Assembly: GCF_004115085.1 (NCBI RefSeq)
Contig: NZ_QXJP01000001.1
Location: 124,001 to 188,000, forward strand
DNA length: 64,000 nt
From: Longirhabdus pacifica
GTDB taxonomy: Bacteria > Bacillota > Bacilli > Paenibacillales > DSM-105158
Direction: 5' to 3'
The notes beneath the pieces were generated by a model. The model saw only the letters and a list, made by a program, of their open reading frames with translations, was not told the origin of the DNA and did no database searches. Made by a program: the position numbers and the translations under genes. Position 1 is the stretch's first letter, and each line of letters starts with the position of its first letter. Shown piece after piece: positions 63,394-64,000 of this stretch.

Positions 63394-64000
63394 ATGAATT
63401 TTATGAGTGATTTGTTAGTGAGTAATACATTAACAGTAGTTGCTTTTAAGCAGAGTGCAGATAAAATAAATCTATTTCCAGATGAAGAAGTAGAAATTGT
63501 TCTTGGCCCTAATAACACAAAAACAATATATACAGGTGATAACGGCATTGCCCAATCTGGAGACTTAAATTTAAAGCAAACTACATCACCAAATGTAGAT
63601 ATTAATCCTCCAGTAGAGAAGGGGACTTCTTTTTTCCAAAATATTATTAATAAAGTTACATTGGTGGTAAATGGTAACACAACTATCATTTCTGTTGTAC
63701 AGGATGCATCTGAATTAGATGATGGAACAGGTAAATATGAATTTACTGTCTATGGCATTGGCAATCCTTCGAAAGTGATGACTCCCGATGATTTAATAGC
63801 TTATCGAAGTCCTTTGCAGGGAGCTGTGATCGATTTGTTGCTTGGCACTTCTGCATTTGCTGTTAGAGTAGTTACTGATAGTAGTGGAAAAGCAGTAATG
63901 ATGCTGCCACCAAATAAAACGGTTGTAGGTACAGTAAGAACTAGTCATTCTGGATATTTTCAATCTAATATAAAGCCTATCCTATCTTCCCCTCTTGCAG
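63394..64000 (+). CDS. Unknown protein, 3' end outside the window
   Basis: The frame is open from ATG 63394 (AAAGGAG four bases upstream; a second ATG at 63403 is also possible) to the right edge, at least 202 residues. No signal peptide or membrane helix. The sequence is rich in beta-branched residues with Asn/Thr/Gly turns (NPPVEKGTSFFQNIINKVTL, GTGKYEFTVYGIGNPSKVM), like a surface, fibre or appendage protein. No family recognised. Confidence 0.6.
   Translation, partial: MNFMSDLLVSNTLTVVAFKQSADKINLFPDEEVEIVLGPNNTKTIYTGDNGIAQSGDLNLKQTTSPNVDINPPVEKGTSFFQNIINKVTLVVNGNTTIISVVQDASELDDGTGKYEFTVYGIGNPSKVMTPDDLIAYRSPLQGAVIDLLLGTSAFAVRVVTDSSGKAVMMLPPNKTVVGTVRTSHSGYFQSNIKPILSSPLA

Overview
The window is about 38-40% GC by eye and carries a low-GC Gram-positive (Bacillales) chromosome segment. 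Strong AGGAGG ribosome-binding sites, frequent TTG/GTG starts, many hairpin-plus-T-run terminators and gene content support this. The order tig-clpP-clpX-ispG-lonB-lonA-ysxC, a class 2 (quinone) PyrD and RelQ-DUF309 fit a low-GC member of Paenibacillaceae better than Bacillus subtilis; this placement is inference, and no rRNA or other species marker is present.

Left third (1-27 kb), mostly housekeeping: protein folding and proteolysis (tig, clpP, clpX, lonB, lonA), isoprenoid synthesis (ispG), a ribosome-assembly GTPase (ysxC), an MFS exporter, a ResA-like thioredoxin, citramalate synthase (cimA), queuosine genes (queF; queE-queC, with queD absent here), DNA polymerase IV with a LexA-like box, ferredoxin with a nearby Fur box, pyrD, a small alarmone synthetase, a Cof phosphatase and a SulP transporter. 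Copies of a structured roughly 100-140 bp interspersed repeat sit in several intergenic gaps.

Middle (27-49 kb), accessory: two unrelated peptide natural-product (RiPP) loci. Locus A (27.7-30.3 kb) has a 23-residue precursor ending CCPWCAN, an MccB-like ThiF adenylyltransferase with an N-terminal peptide-recognition-like domain, and a PqqD/M50-like membrane protein. Locus B (39.4-49 kb) is an azole-peptide (TOMM) cluster. Its 54-residue precursor has a core of 11 cysteines including a run of six. It is followed by an E1-like partner, a YcaO cyclodehydratase, a SagB-type dehydrogenase, a TPR-metalloprotease, an ABC exporter and three copies (one broken) of a small M50 protease. Divergent from it is an NprR-like HTH-TPR receptor directly followed by an unlisted 44-residue secreted propeptide, so locus B is probably quorum-sensing controlled. 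Between the two loci lie a 1310-residue secreted nuclease fused to a sphingomyelinase-like domain that has lost active-site residues, an IS607-type recombinase lacking its catalytic serine, two XRE regulators, a diguanylate cyclase and a glycosyltransferase.

Right third (49-64 kb): an SsuABC/ThiXYZ-type ABC importer, a GNAT enzyme, a candidate structured RNA, a small zinc-ribbon protein, a solitary Cas6, envelope genes (YbhN-like, GT4, LCP with a probable AUU start), a WYL regulator with a DJ-1/PfpI protein, two tandem paralogues of unknown function, a four-spacer CRISPR array, ribokinase, and a partial unknown gene running off the right edge. No other cas gene is visible.
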